Positions 24,272-33,085 are shown, counted from the first letter of the stretch. The stretch: 64,000 nt of DNA from Azomonas tarimensis (GCF_042648805.1 NZ_JBHRXZ010000029.1:62001-126000), one strand, 5' to 3'. Notes: generated by a model not told the origin, from the letters alone. Translations and numbers: made by a program.

Positions 24272-26236
24272 ATGAGTTATCAGGTTCTCGCTCGAAAGTG
24301 GCGTCCGCGCTCGTTCCGCGAAATGGTCGGGCAGACCCATGTGCTCAGAGCCCTGATCAATGCTCTGGACAACCAGCGGCTGCACCATGCCTACCTGTTC
24401 ACCGGTACCCGGGGGGTGGGCAAGACCACCATCGCGCGCATCATCGCCAAGTGCCTCAATTGCGAAACGGGCATCAGTTCGACGCCGTGTGGCCAGTGCT
24501 CGGTATGCCGGGAGATCGACGAGGGGCGTTTCGTCGACCTGATCGAGGTGGACGCGGCCAGCCGCACCAAGGTCGAGGACACCCGCGAACTGCTCGACAA
24601 CGTGCAGTACGCGCCGACCCGCGGCCGCTTCAAGGTGTACCTCATCGATGAGGTGCACATGCTTTCCAGTCATTCCTTCAATGCCCTGCTGAAGACGCTG
24701 GAAGAACCGCCGCCTCACGTGAAATTCCTCCTCGCGACCACCGATCCGCAGAAGCTGCCGGTCACGATTCTTTCGCGCTGCCTGCAGTTCGCCCTGAAGA
24801 ACATGCCGCCGGAGCGGGTCGTCGAGCACCTGGCCCATGTGCTGGGGCAGGAACAGATCCCCTTTGACGAAGATGCGCTCTGGCTGCTGGGGCGCGCCGC
24901 CGACGGTTCCATGCGCGATGCCATGAGCCTGACCGACCAAGCCATCGCCTTTGGCGACGGCAAGGTGAGCGCGGCGGACGTGCGCTCGATGCTGGGCACG
25001 CTGGACCATGGCCAGGTCTACGAGATCCTCGAGGCGCTGCTTGACGCTGACGCCAGGGCGCTGCTCGACGCTATACGCCAATTGGCTGCGCAGGGTCCGG
25101 ACTGGGGCGGGGTGTTGGCGGAAATGCTCAATGTCCTGCACCGGGTCGCCATCGCGCAGTTGCTGCCTGATGCGGTCGACAACGGACAGGGCGACCGAGA
25201 GCCTGTGCTGGCCTTGGCCCAGGCGCTGCCTGCCGAGGACGTGCAGTTCTACTATCAGATGGGCCTGGTGGGTCGACGCGACTTGCCGCTGGCGCCGGAC
25301 CCGCGTAGCGGCTTCGAGATGGTGATGCTAAGGATGCTCGCCTTCCGCCCCGCCGACAGCACGGCGGCGCCACGAACACCGTTAAAGCTCTCAGGGATCA
25401 GCCCGGCCACGCCTGACTCCCCAGCCCGCCCGGTGGCCAGCACGCAGCCCGAGCGGGAGCCGGCAAGGCTTGCGTCTGTACAGCCACTGCGGGATTCTCA
25501 GCCTGAGCCTGAGCCTGAGCCGGCAACGCCGAGTGCGGACACGCCGCCCGCTGCGGTCGCTACTGGCGGGGAGGTGGTCGAGAAGATCGATCTGCCCTGG
25601 CACGAGCCGCCAGTTTCAGCGCCGGTGGCCGCGGAGCGCCCGCTTGAACCCGTTATCGCTGCCGATCATCAGGCATCGGTGGTGCTGGTCGAGGAGCCCG
25701 ACGACGAAGAGCCGCCGCTTACCGATGAAGACTATTTCCAGGTCGAGACACAGGCCGAGGCCTACCTCGACGCCTTCCAGGAGGAGCGGCTCGATCCTGA
25801 TGTGCAAGCTGAACCTGCCCTGGCTGCCCAACCCGCCAGTGGCCTGGCTGCCGAGTGGATCGCCTTGCTGTCCCAGTTGGGGCTTGGCGGTCTGACCGGC
25901 AGCATCGCCGCCAACTGTACGCTGGCCGCTGTCGACGGCGATCACTGGTTGCTGCATCTGGATCCGGACCACAGCGCCTTGTTCAATGCGACCCAGCAGC
26001 GGCGAATTGGCGAGGCCCTGAACGGGTATCATGGCCGCTCGTTGCAGTTGGACATTCAACTGGTCAAGCCGCAGCAGGAAACCCCGGCCCAGGCCGCGGC
26101 GCGCAAGCGGCTCGAGCGCCAGCGGTCGGCCGAAGCCTCGATTCAAGGCGACCCGCTGGTGCAGCAGCTCATGACGCAATTTTCCGCTGTCATACGCGAA
26201 GGCACCATCGAACCGATAGAACACATCGAACCCTGA
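24272..26236 (+). CDS. dnaX: DNA polymerase III subunits gamma and tau
   Basis: DnaX is the motor of the clamp loader, and its long form tau links the polymerases and helicase. The 654-residue protein has Walker A GTRGVGKTT, a zinc module (Cys-x8-Cys-x2-Cys-x2-Cys in NCETGISSTPCGQCSVC), Walker B LIDEVHML and the SRC motif. The acidic, proline-rich linker includes a Pro-Glu repeat at about 410-418, and a C-terminal tau domain follows (about 520-654). I see no A-rich slippery heptamer in frame, so programmed frameshifting to gamma as in E. coli is not supported here. It is followed after 10 bases by ybaB and then recR. Confidence 0.96.
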   Translation: MSYQVLARKWRPRSFREMVGQTHVLRALINALDNQRLHHAYLFTGTRGVGKTTIARIIAKCLNCETGISSTPCGQCSVCREIDEGRFVDLIEVDAASRTKVEDTRELLDNVQYAPTRGRFKVYLIDEVHMLSSHSFNALLKTLEEPPPHVKFLLATTDPQKLPVTILSRCLQFALKNMPPERVVEHLAHVLGQEQIPFDEDALWLLGRAADGSMRDAMSLTDQAIAFGDGKVSAADVRSMLGTLDHGQVYEILEALLDADARALLDAIRQLAAQGPDWGGVLAEMLNVLHRVAIAQLLPDAVDNGQGDREPVLALAQALPAEDVQFYYQMGLVGRRDLPLAPDPRSGFEMVMLRMLAFRPADSTAAPRTPLKLSGISPATPDSPARPVASTQPEREPARLASVQPLRDSQPEPEPEPATPSADTPPAAVATGGEVVEKIDLPWHEPPVSAPVAAERPLEPVIAADHQASVVLVEEPDDEEPPLTDEDYFQVETQAEAYLDAFQEERLDPDVQAEPALAAQPASGLAAEWIALLSQLGLGGLTGSIAANCTLAAVDGDHWLLHLDPDHSALFNATQQRRIGEALNGYHGRSLQLDIQLVKPQQETPAQAAARKRLERQRSAEASIQGDPLVQQLMTQFSAVIREGTIEPIEHIEP

Positions 26237-26246
26237 GGATGATTCC

Positions 26247-26573
26247 ATGATGAAAGGTGGCATGGCTGGCCTGATGAAACAGGCGCAACAGATGCAGGAA
26301 AAAATGCAGAAGATGCAGGAAGAGCTGGCCAACGCCGAGGTCACTGGCCAGGCCGGCGCGGGGCTGGTCAGTGTGGTGATGACCGGTCGCCACGACGTCA
26401 AGCGTGTCACGCTCGACGACAGCCTGATGCAGGAGGACAAGGAAATTCTCGAAGACCTGATCGCTGCCGCGGTGAACGACGCAGTGCGCAAGGTTGAACA
26501 GAACAGCCAGGAAAAAATGGCCGGCATGACTGCGGGCATGCAGCTGCCGCCGGGTTTCAAGATGCCGTTCTAA
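26247..26573 (+). CDS. ybaB: YbaB/EbfC nucleoid-associated protein
   Basis: A 108-residue protein of the YbaB/EbfC family, small dimeric DNA-binding proteins of the nucleoid. The Met- and Gln-rich N-terminal helix (MKQAQQMQEKMQKMQEEL), the central strand region with VTGQAGAGLVSVVMTGR and the C-terminal tail with LPPGFKMPF are all characteristic. It starts 10 bases after dnaX and lies before recR, the conserved dnaX-ybaB-recR order. A structured repeat separates it from recR. Confidence 0.95.
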   Translation: MMKGGMAGLMKQAQQMQEKMQKMQEELANAEVTGQAGAGLVSVVMTGRHDVKRVTLDDSLMQEDKEILEDLIAAAVNDAVRKVEQNSQEKMAGMTAGMQLPPGFKMPF

Positions 26574-26583
26574 GGCAACGGAT

Positions 26584-26717
26584 GCTGGGCCGGAGGCTCG
26601 ACGGAGATGCGGCGCACCCGCCGCCTCCCGTCGAGCCAGTGAATCAAACCGCGGAGGCTGCCTGCAGAGCTCCCCTCCTGGGTAGCCCTGTAGCCATCGT
26701 TCAGCCTCCAGCTTGAA
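26584..26717. repeat. Intergenic inverted repeat, copy 2 of 5
   Basis: GGCTCGACGG (26595-26604) pairs perfectly with CCGTCGAGCC (26628-26637), and inside the loop GCGGCG (26609-26614) pairs with CGCCGC (26619-26624). A second arm, CGTTCAGCCTCCAG at 26699-26712, is the complement of the core seen in copy 1. It fills most of the gap between ybaB and recR. Confidence 0.55.
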
Positions 26718-26765
26718 CAAGCGCCATTCGACCTGACACCCTTTCCTGGTAATCACGAGCCATCG

Positions 26766-27365
26766 ATGTCTTTCTCCCCCCTTATCCGCCAACTGATCGA
26801 CGCACTGCGTATCCTCCCGGGGGTGGGCCAGAAGAGCGCCCAGCGCATGGCGCTGCAATTGCTCGAGCGTGATCGCAGCGGCGGGCTGCGCCTGGCGCAG
26901 GCTTTGGCGGCCGCCATGGAGGGCGTCGGCTACTGCAAGCGCTGTCGAACTTTGAGCGAGGACGAACTCTGCCAGCAGTGTGCCGATCCGCAGCGAGATG
27001 ACTCGCTCTTGTGCGTGGTGCAAAGCCCCATGGATGTGTTTGCGGTCGAGCAGACCGGATTCCGAGGGCGCTATTTCGTGCTCAAGGGGCATCTCTCGCC
27101 CCTGGATGGTCTGGGGCCCGAGGCCATTGGTATCCCTGCGCTGCTCGAGCGAGTCGAGGCGGGTGGTTTCAGCGAGGTCATATTGGCCACCAATCCGACG
27201 GTGGAGGGTGAGGCCACCGCGCACTATATCGCCCAGATGCTGGTGCCGAACGGGCTCGCGGTGAGTCGGATCGCTCACGGGGTGCCCCTGGGCGGCGAGC
27301 TCGAGCTGGTCGATGGCGGCACGCTGGCGCATGCAATGGCGGGGCGCAAACCCATTTCGCTCTGA
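26766..27365 (+). CDS. recR: Recombination mediator RecR
   Basis: RecR works with RecO and RecF to load RecA at single-strand gaps. The 199-residue protein has an N-terminal helix-hairpin-helix (LRILPGVGQKSAQRMALQLL), a four-Cys zinc finger (CKRCRTLSEDELCQQC), a Toprim domain beginning LCVVQSPMDVFAVEQT, and the C-terminal Walker-like ARG segment (SRIAHGVPLGGELE). The length matches family members (about 200). It is the last gene of the dnaX-ybaB-recR group, though a 190-base structured gap before it may hold its own promoter. Confidence 0.96.
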   Translation: MSFSPLIRQLIDALRILPGVGQKSAQRMALQLLERDRSGGLRLAQALAAAMEGVGYCKRCRTLSEDELCQQCADPQRDDSLLCVVQSPMDVFAVEQTGFRGRYFVLKGHLSPLDGLGPEAIGIPALLERVEAGGFSEVILATNPTVEGEATAHYIAQMLVPNGLAVSRIAHGVPLGGELELVDGGTLAHAMAGRKPISL

Positions 27366-27395
27366 GACGCCAGGCGTCGGGTGGGAGAGAAATCC

Positions 27396-28094
27396 ATGAG
27401 AATTCCTTCATTGAGCCTGGCGCTGTGCGCTTTGCTCGCCATGCCGGTCTGGGCGCAACCGCTTCGTGTCGAACTGGCCGGTGACTACCGGCCATTGCTT
27501 GCCGCTGAGCCCCGGACAGGTGCGGGCAGCTTCGAACGCGAGCTGATCGACCGCTGGGCCGAGAGCATGGGTCGTACGGTGCAGGTCGCCGAGACTGGCG
27601 GACAGGCTGACTTGCGCATGGGGCTGGGCGAAGCGGGTATTGCCTATTACCAGAGCGAGCCGGCCGCCCTGACGCTGCGTGAAGGGGGGCTCGCTGACCT
27701 GAACGGCTTGGAAGGCAAGAGCTTCTGCGTCGTCGCTGGCAGTCCGCACATCGAACACTTCAGCGAACGTTTCGCGGCTTCCGCCAAGCGCTATTCCAGC
27801 GCGGCGCAGGCGCTGGCCGGGCTCGCTGCGGGGAACTGCGCGGTACTGATCGAGGACCGGGTACTGCTGGAAGAAATCGCTGCACAACCCGAGTGGGATG
27901 GCTTCGCCAGAGTGCTGACGTCACTGCCGGAGTTGGCGGTGACGTTGAGGGTGAGTGCCGACGACGCCGAGCTGTTGTCCGAATTGCAGCCTGTGGTCGA
28001 ACGGGAAAACCTGACGCGCGAACTGACAAGCGCCTGGGCGCAAAAAGTGCGGCTTGCCGCCTGCGCCCTGGACGCCAGGCTAGACTGTCACTGA
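27396..28094 (+). CDS. Periplasmic solute-binding-like protein, unknown ligand
   Basis: A 232-residue protein with a clear signal peptide (MRIPSLSLALCALLAMPVWAQ, cleavage after Ala20 likely) and a fold pattern like the type II periplasmic solute-binding proteins: LRVELAGDYRPL at the start, GLEGKSFCVVAGSPH at the second domain and VLIEDRVLLEEIA. It lacks a nearby permease or ATPase, so it may act by itself as a sensor or an orphan binding protein. GTGGGAGAG precedes ATG 27396. It converges on anr, 17 bases away. Confidence 0.75.
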   Translation: MRIPSLSLALCALLAMPVWAQPLRVELAGDYRPLLAAEPRTGAGSFERELIDRWAESMGRTVQVAETGGQADLRMGLGEAGIAYYQSEPAALTLREGGLADLNGLEGKSFCVVAGSPHIEHFSERFAASAKRYSSAAQALAGLAAGNCAVLIEDRVLLEEIAAQPEWDGFARVLTSLPELAVTLRVSADDAELLSELQPVVERENLTRELTSAWAQKVRLAACALDARLDCH

Positions 28095-28111
28095 ACGGCG
28101 AAGCCGCGCGC

Positions 28112-28849
28112 TCAGCGCTGTTCCACTGTGCCTCCGGCGAGTGCGCACAGGGCAATGTAGTCGACGATTCGTATTTCCTTGCCTTCCGCTTCGATGAGGC
28201 CGTTCTGCTGAAAGCGGGTGAAGACCCGGGAAACGGTTTCCACCGCGAGCCCGAGGAAATTTCCTATTTCGTTGCGGGACATCGCCAGACGGAACTGATT
28301 GGCGGAAAAACCCCGTGCGCTGAAGCGCGCCGACAGGTTGATCAGGAAGGTGGCGATACGCTCGTCCGCAGTTTTTTTCGACAGCAAAAGCATCATCTGC
28401 TGATCGTCACGGATTTCCCGGCTCATGATGCGCATCAACTGGCGACGCAGTTGCGGCAGCATCACGCTCAACTCATCGAGTCGCTCGAACGGAATCTCGC
28501 AGACCGAGGTCGTTTCCAGTGCCTGGGCAGTGACCGGGTAGGTCTCGGTATCCATGCCCGACAAACCGACAAGCTCGCTTGGGAGGTGAAAGCCGGTCAG
28601 CTGCTCCTCGCCATGGTCGGTCACGCTGAAGGTGCGCAATGCGCCCGAGCGAACGGCAAATACCGAAGAGAAACGATCACCCTGGCGAAAGAGCGTCTCG
28701 CCTTTCTTGAGTGGTCGCCCACGTTTGACGATTTCGTCGAGCGCATCCATGTCCTGCATGTTCAGCGAGAGCGGCAGGCAGAGCGGGGCCAGGCTGCACT
28801 CCCTGCAGTGCGCCTGACGCTGCGTTCGAACTTTGTTTGTCTCGGACAT
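28112..28849 (-). CDS. anr: Anaerobic regulator Anr (FNR family)
   Basis: Anr is the oxygen-sensing FNR homologue of pseudomonads that switches on denitrification, arginine fermentation and microaerobic respiration. The 245-residue protein has the N-terminal cysteines of the oxygen-labile 4Fe-4S cluster (HCRECSLAPLC) and a fourth Cys in TTSVCEIPF. It also has a cyclic-nucleotide-type beta barrel (LFRQGDRFSSVFAVRSG) and a C-terminal HTH with the FNR-type recognition helix (EIGNFLGLAVETVSRVFTRFQ), in which E, S and R read TTGAT boxes. It is followed upstream by hemN on the same strand; a matching Anr-like box lies in front of hemN. Confidence 0.95.
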   Translation of the reverse strand: MSETNKVRTQRQAHCRECSLAPLCLPLSLNMQDMDALDEIVKRGRPLKKGETLFRQGDRFSSVFAVRSGALRTFSVTDHGEEQLTGFHLPSELVGLSGMDTETYPVTAQALETTSVCEIPFERLDELSVMLPQLRRQLMRIMSREIRDDQQMMLLLSKKTADERIATFLINLSARFSARGFSANQFRLAMSRNEIGNFLGLAVETVSRVFTRFQQNGLIEAEGKEIRIVDYIALCALAGGTVEQR

Positions 28850-28946
28850 ACCGATACACCTGAAGGCACATTCACAGCGGGAAAGATTAACTCACACCGT
28901 CTGATCTGGCCAATTGTGCAAAGGTCGGTCTGGATCCTGACCGCGA

Positions 28947-30329
28947 TCAGACCACCCGCGAGAAGCGCTGTTCGGTCTGTTGCGAGAGGTAGTGGTCGAA
29001 TTGCATGCACAGCGCCCGCACCAGCAAGCGGCCCACCGGCAGGACGTCGAGGCGGGTCTCGCCCAGCTCGATCAGCCCATCGCGAGCCATCTGTTCGAGG
29101 GTTGGCCAGGTATCGGCGAAGTAGTCGCGAAAGACGATTCCGAATGTCCGCTCGATCTGAGTCATGTCCAGTTCGAAATCGCACATGAGGTTCTGGATCA
29201 CCAACCGCCGTATGCGGTCGTCGTCGTTGCAGCGCAGCCCGCGTTGAGTTGCCAGTTGAGCGCTGTTGAGGGCACTCTGGTAGGTCGCCAGGTCGGTGCT
29301 GTTCTGGCAGTAGAGATCGCCGATCTGGCTGATGGCCGACACGCCCAGGCCGATCAGGTCGCAGTGGCCGTGGGTGGTGTAGCCCTGGAAATTCCGATGC
29401 AGGGTGCCGTCTTCCTGGGCGATGGCCAGGTCGTCGTCGGGCAGGGCGAAGTGGTCCATGCCAATGTAGCGGTAGCCGGCCTCGGCCAGTGTTTCGATGC
29501 TCTGCTGCAGCATGCTGAGCTTTGCGGCCGGTGCGGGCAGTTGCGCGGCCTCGATGCGCCGCTGCGGAGCGAAACGTTCGGGCAGGTGGGCGTAGTTGAA
29601 CAGCGACAGGCGATCCGGCTGCAGTTCGATGATGGCCTGCAAGGTCTTGTCGAAGCGCTCGGGAGTCTGCAGGGGCAGGCCGTAGATGAGGTCGATGCTG
29701 ACCGAGCGAAACTGCAGGGTTCGTGCGGCATCGATGACCGCGCGGGTCTGGTCCAGGCTCTGCACGCGATTGATGGCCTTCTGCACCTCGGGGTCGAGGT
29801 CCTGGACGCCGATGCTGATTCGGTTGAAGCCCAGTTCGCGCAGCAGACCCATGGTCGGCCAGTCGGCCTCGCGGGGATCTATCTCGATGCTGTAGTCGCA
29901 GCTGCTGCCCTCGGCGAACTGGAAGTGCCTGCGCAAGTGACTCATCAGCCGACGCAGCTGGCCGTGGCTGAGAAAGGTGGGGGTTCCGCCGCCGAAATGC
30001 AATTGCTCGACCCGCTGCTCGGGGCCCAGGTGGCAGGCGATCATCTCGATCTCCTTTTCCAGGCGCTCGAGATAGGGCAGGGCGCGTCCGCGGTCGCGAG
30101 TGACCACCTTGTTGCAGCCACAGAAATAGCAGATGTTGGCGCAGAACGGTACGTGGATGTACAGCGACAGCGGCCGGTGCGCCTGGCGGCTGTCGCGCAG
30201 GGCATGCAGCAGGTCGAAAGAGCCGATCTTGCCGTTGAACTGCACCGCCGTGGGATAGGAGGTGTAGCGGGGCCCGGCACCATCGTAGCGACGGATCAGA
30301 TCGGTGTCCCAGCGGATGGCGTCGAGCAT
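28947..30329 (-). CDS. hemN: Oxygen-independent coproporphyrinogen III oxidase
   Basis: HemN decarboxylates coproporphyrinogen III to protoporphyrinogen IX without oxygen, a radical SAM enzyme needed for haem synthesis under anoxia. The 460-residue protein has the radical SAM motif CANICYFC, which supplies the three cluster cysteines (CxxxCxxC) followed by Gly-Cys, the GGGTP motif (LHFGGGTPTFL) and the N-terminal RYTSYPTAVQF segment typical of HemN rather than of the related HemW. The start ATG 30329 (MLDAIRWD) agrees with the family. It lies directly upstream of anr and has an Anr-like box 61 bases before its start codon, so anaerobic induction is likely. Confidence 0.96.
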   Translation of the reverse strand: MLDAIRWDTDLIRRYDGAGPRYTSYPTAVQFNGKIGSFDLLHALRDSRQAHRPLSLYIHVPFCANICYFCGCNKVVTRDRGRALPYLERLEKEIEMIACHLGPEQRVEQLHFGGGTPTFLSHGQLRRLMSHLRRHFQFAEGSSCDYSIEIDPREADWPTMGLLRELGFNRISIGVQDLDPEVQKAINRVQSLDQTRAVIDAARTLQFRSVSIDLIYGLPLQTPERFDKTLQAIIELQPDRLSLFNYAHLPERFAPQRRIEAAQLPAPAAKLSMLQQSIETLAEAGYRYIGMDHFALPDDDLAIAQEDGTLHRNFQGYTTHGHCDLIGLGVSAISQIGDLYCQNSTDLATYQSALNSAQLATQRGLRCNDDDRIRRLVIQNLMCDFELDMTQIERTFGIVFRDYFADTWPTLEQMARDGLIELGETRLDVLPVGRLLVRALCMQFDHYLSQQTEQRFSRVV

Positions 30330-30389
30330 GACGGCCTCGGAATGATCGGGTGATGTCCGGGATTCTAGGGTCGGCCCAAACTGGCGATC

Positions 30390-30403
30390 TTGACCTGCAT
30401 CAA
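30390..30403. promoter_or_regulatory. Anr/FNR box between hemN and nadE
   Basis: TTGAC-CTGC-ATCAA differs from the Anr consensus TTGAT-N4-ATCAA at a single base. It lies 61-74 bases upstream of the hemN ATG (minus strand) and 111-124 bases upstream of nadE (plus strand). Its distance suits activation of hemN. A second palindrome, GCCCTAGGGC, lies a few bases to the right. Confidence 0.72.
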
Positions 30404-30513
30404 GCTTGCCCTAGGGCCATCATCGCGCGACGATTAGGGCCAGTGATGACATTCCGGCCGGGTGTTGGTCCAATTTAGCCAAGAACATCCGGCCATGATT
30501 CCAGGAGACCTCC

Positions 30514-31344
30514 ATGCACAGCCGTCAGCCCGAAATCGCCTCAGCCTTGAATGTCATTGCGCCCTTTGACGGGGACGACTCGATCAAGGCAGAGATCGAA
30601 CGCCGAGTCGGATTCATCCAGCAATGCCTGCGCGAGTCCGGCCTCAAGACTCTGGTGCTGGGGATCAGCGGCGGGGTGGACTCCACCACCGCCGGACTGC
30701 TGGCGCAAAAGGCGGTCAAGCAGATGCGCGAGGCTGGGGAGGGAGACAGCTACCGCTTCATCGCCGTGCGACTGCCCTACGACGTTCAGCACGATGAAGA
30801 CGAGGCGCAGCTCGCCGTCGACACCATCCAGCCCGACGAATGCCACACCGTGAACATTGGTGAGGCGGTACGGGGTCTGGCTTCGGCCACCGAGTCGCTC
30901 GAAGGACTTTCTCCGGCGGCGCGGGATTTCGTGCTGGGCAACACCAAGGCGCGCATGCGCATGGTCGCCCAGTACACCATCGCCAATGCTCGCGGCGGGC
31001 TGGTGATCGGGACTGACCACGCCGCGGAGGCGGTGATGGGCTTCTTCACCAAGTTTGGCGACGGTGCCTGCGATATCGCCCCGCTCACCGGGCTGGTCAA
31101 GCATCAGGTCCGAGAGCTGGCCCTGGCGCTGGGTGCCCCGCAGCAGTTGGCGCACAAGGTGCCCACCGCCGACCTTGAAGAGCTGCATCCCGGCAAGCCT
31201 GATGAAATGGCCCATGGCGTGACCTACCGCGACATCGACGCTTTCCTGCAGGGCAAGGAGGTCTCCGAGGACGCGGCGGCGACGATCGTCGACGCCTACG
31301 ACAAGACCGAGCACAAGCGGCAGTTGCCCAAAGAGCCATCCTGA
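30514..31344 (+). CDS. nadE: Ammonia-dependent NAD+ synthetase
   Basis: NadE amidates nicotinic acid adenine dinucleotide to NAD+ with ammonia and ATP. The 276-residue protein has the PP-loop GISGGVDSTTAGLLAQ, the substrate-binding segments IGTDHAAEAVMGFFTKFGDGACDI, and the C-terminal VPTADLEELHPGKPDE loop. No N-terminal glutaminase domain is present, so it is the ammonia-dependent type. AGGAGACC lies just before ATG 30514. It is divergent from hemN and followed after 12 bases by the SelW-like gene. Confidence 0.96.
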   Translation: MHSRQPEIASALNVIAPFDGDDSIKAEIERRVGFIQQCLRESGLKTLVLGISGGVDSTTAGLLAQKAVKQMREAGEGDSYRFIAVRLPYDVQHDEDEAQLAVDTIQPDECHTVNIGEAVRGLASATESLEGLSPAARDFVLGNTKARMRMVAQYTIANARGGLVIGTDHAAEAVMGFFTKFGDGACDIAPLTGLVKHQVRELALALGAPQQLAHKVPTADLEELHPGKPDEMAHGVTYRDIDAFLQGKEVSEDAAATIVDAYDKTEHKRQLPKEPS

Positions 31345-31356
31345 GCGGGGCATCGC

Positions 31357-31638
31357 ATGCAGGCGACAGGACCTGAGGTGGTCATCACCTACTGCCGTCA
31401 GTGCCAATGGCTGCTGCGAGCAGCCTGGCTGGCCCAGGAGTTGTTGAGCACCTTTTCCGAGGAGCTGGCGAGGGTGACGCTCGAGCCGGGCACGGGCGGT
31501 GTGTTTCGCATCACCTGCGACGGGGTAGAGATCTGGGAGCGCAAGACCGACGGTGGCTTTCCTGAAGCGAAGATCCTCAAGCAACGAGTGCGCGACCGGA
31601 TCGAGCCCGGTCGTTCGCTCGGTCACAATGATCGCTGA
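31357..31638 (+). CDS. SelT/SelW/SelH-family (Rdx) protein
   Basis: A 93-residue thioredoxin-like protein of the Rdx family. The redox motif CxxC is seen as YCRQCQW at residues 13-16, and the family segments with the Gly-containing loop (LEPGTGGVFRITCDG, IWERKTDGGFPEAKILKQRVRD) are clear. Animal relatives have selenocysteine in this position; here both are Cys. Its role in bacteria is unknown, probably thiol redox chemistry. The close spacing to nadE (12 bases) suggests co-transcription. It converges on cyaB. Confidence 0.88.
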   Translation: MQATGPEVVITYCRQCQWLLRAAWLAQELLSTFSEELARVTLEPGTGGVFRITCDGVEIWERKTDGGFPEAKILKQRVRDRIEPGRSLGHNDR

Positions 31639-31641
31639 ACC

Positions 31642-33063
31642 TCAGTAGATCACCTTGTCACGAAGCTTCTGCGCCGCCTGCTGCAGGGCCTTGATGACCC
31701 GCTCCTTGTCGAAGTTCTCGATATTGTTGGTGTCCAGGTACATCGAGAAACCGGGCATCTCATGCTCCATGTAGCTCGAGGTCGCCCCCAGGTCGCGGCG
31801 AAAATCCACTACCTCGTAGATCTGCACGGGTTTGGAAAAGCCTTTGACGCTGATCTGGCCGCGGTCTCGGCACATGATCACATCCTTTACCAGCGAATAG
31901 GTCTCGTGGGCAATGAGGATCTCGCCGGCGTTGGCCGCGCTCTCGAGGCGGCTGGCGAGATTCACGTCGCGGCCGATGATGGTGTAGTCCATGCGGGTGT
32001 CGGCGCCAAAATTGCCGACCGTGCAATAACCAGTGCTGACTCCCATGCGGATCTCCATCGGTTTGGTGATGCCCTGGCTGCGCCACTGTTGACGCAGCAC
32101 CTTCATGTGCTTGCGCATGGCAATGGCCATGGACACCGCTGCCACCGCGTCACGCTTGGCCCCGTTCGTGGTGGGGTCGCCAAAGAAGATCATCACCGCG
32201 TCACCGATGAACTTGTCGATGGTGCCGCCGTGCTTGAGGGCGATCTTGGCCATGTCGTTCAGGTAGTTGTTGAGCAGATCGGTCAACGCCTCCGCTTCAA
32301 GCTCTTCCGACAGTTCGGTGAACCCCTTGATGTCAGAGAAGAATACCGAGAGCTTCTTGCGCTGGGTTTCCAGACGAACATGGCGTTTGCCATGGAAAAT
32401 CGATTCCCAGACCTGTGGGGACAGGTACTTGGCCAGATTACGGGCAAGGCGCGCGGCCTTTTCCTGCTCCGCCTTGATTTCGCTGCGCGCCTGGGCGAGG
32501 CGCAGCCCCTGCTCATGGACGAAATAGGCGGCCACGCAGACGTAGGCCATGGTGGCGACGATGCTCAGCACCGCCATCAGCGGCGGTGTGGTGAGGTTGA
32601 ACTGCAGCGGCACCAGGGGAGCGCAAAGGGCCAGTCCGGCCACCGCGGCAAGCGCCGCCAGGCTGAAATGGCGGAGTCCTCCGGTGATCAGCGCGCTGAC
32701 GAACAGGATAAGCAGGAACATCAGACTGGGCGTCGCCGAGAACTGCAGCAGGACAATGGCTGCCCCGGTATGCAGGGCATCGAGACAGAGCAAGACGCGG
32801 CTGGTCAGCTCCGGCTGGGTGCGTTTGAATCGGGCGGCAGTGAAATAGACGATGTGCGGGTAGAACAGGGTGTAGGGGACCATCCACAGGTGCTGCTCGG
32901 GCAGTACGCCACTGAATGTGCCTGCCGCAAGCGTCGCGGCGCAGACCAGATAGGCGAACACCCGCGCGTAGTACTCGCGCAGTGGCCGGGTAGCCAGCCC
33001 GCCACGTCGCTCAGGAAGAACGGATGTCATGATGATCGGCAGGTCCTTGATGGGGCTCGGCAT
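31642..33063 (-). CDS. cyaB: Membrane adenylate cyclase, class III, MASE2 type
   Basis: CyaB makes cyclic AMP from ATP; in P. aeruginosa it is the main source of the cAMP that activates Vfr. The 473-residue protein has a MASE2 membrane domain with about six helices (residues 30-190), a short coiled coil (about 195-215), and a class III cyclase domain. The metal-binding aspartates are in FFSDIKGFTELS and VMIFFGDP; the IIGRDVNLASRLESAAN segment is the dimer signature. ATG 33063 lies just after a perfect hairpin; an inner ATG at 33030 (MTSVLPERRG) is a possible alternative start. It converges on the SelW-like gene with 3 bases in between. Confidence 0.9.
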   Translation of the reverse strand: MPSPIKDLPIIMTSVLPERRGGLATRPLREYYARVFAYLVCAATLAAGTFSGVLPEQHLWMVPYTLFYPHIVYFTAARFKRTQPELTSRVLLCLDALHTGAAIVLLQFSATPSLMFLLILFVSALITGGLRHFSLAALAAVAGLALCAPLVPLQFNLTTPPLMAVLSIVATMAYVCVAAYFVHEQGLRLAQARSEIKAEQEKAARLARNLAKYLSPQVWESIFHGKRHVRLETQRKKLSVFFSDIKGFTELSEELEAEALTDLLNNYLNDMAKIALKHGGTIDKFIGDAVMIFFGDPTTNGAKRDAVAAVSMAIAMRKHMKVLRQQWRSQGITKPMEIRMGVSTGYCTVGNFGADTRMDYTIIGRDVNLASRLESAANAGEILIAHETYSLVKDVIMCRDRGQISVKGFSKPVQIYEVVDFRRDLGATSSYMEHEMPGFSMYLDTNNIENFDKERVIKALQQAAQKLRDKVIY

Positions 33064-33067
33064 TGCA

Positions 33068-33085
33068 TGGGCACCCTGGTGCCCA
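33068..33085 (-). promoter_or_regulatory. Hairpin covering the cyaB ribosome-binding region
   Basis: Inverted repeat of eight bases (TGGGCACC / GGTGCCCA with 2 bases between, so at least seven pairs minus loop closure) ending 5 bases before the cyaB ATG at 33063. In the mRNA it would contain the only Shine-Dalgarno-like AGGGTG, so it could hide the ribosome site. Confidence 0.4.

Noticed and set aside
22886..25141. 751-codon open frame on the minus strand opposite pdxB and dnaX
   Set aside because: Shadow of two certain genes; no ribosome site or motif.
25499..25521. Short tandem repeat of CCTGAG units in dnaX
   Set aside because: It encodes a Pro-Glu run in the flexible linker of tau, in frame and typical of such linkers; not an independent repeat element.
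24272..26236. Programmed frameshift in dnaX as in E. coli
   Set aside because: I found no A-rich slippery heptamer with a downstream hairpin in the expected region.
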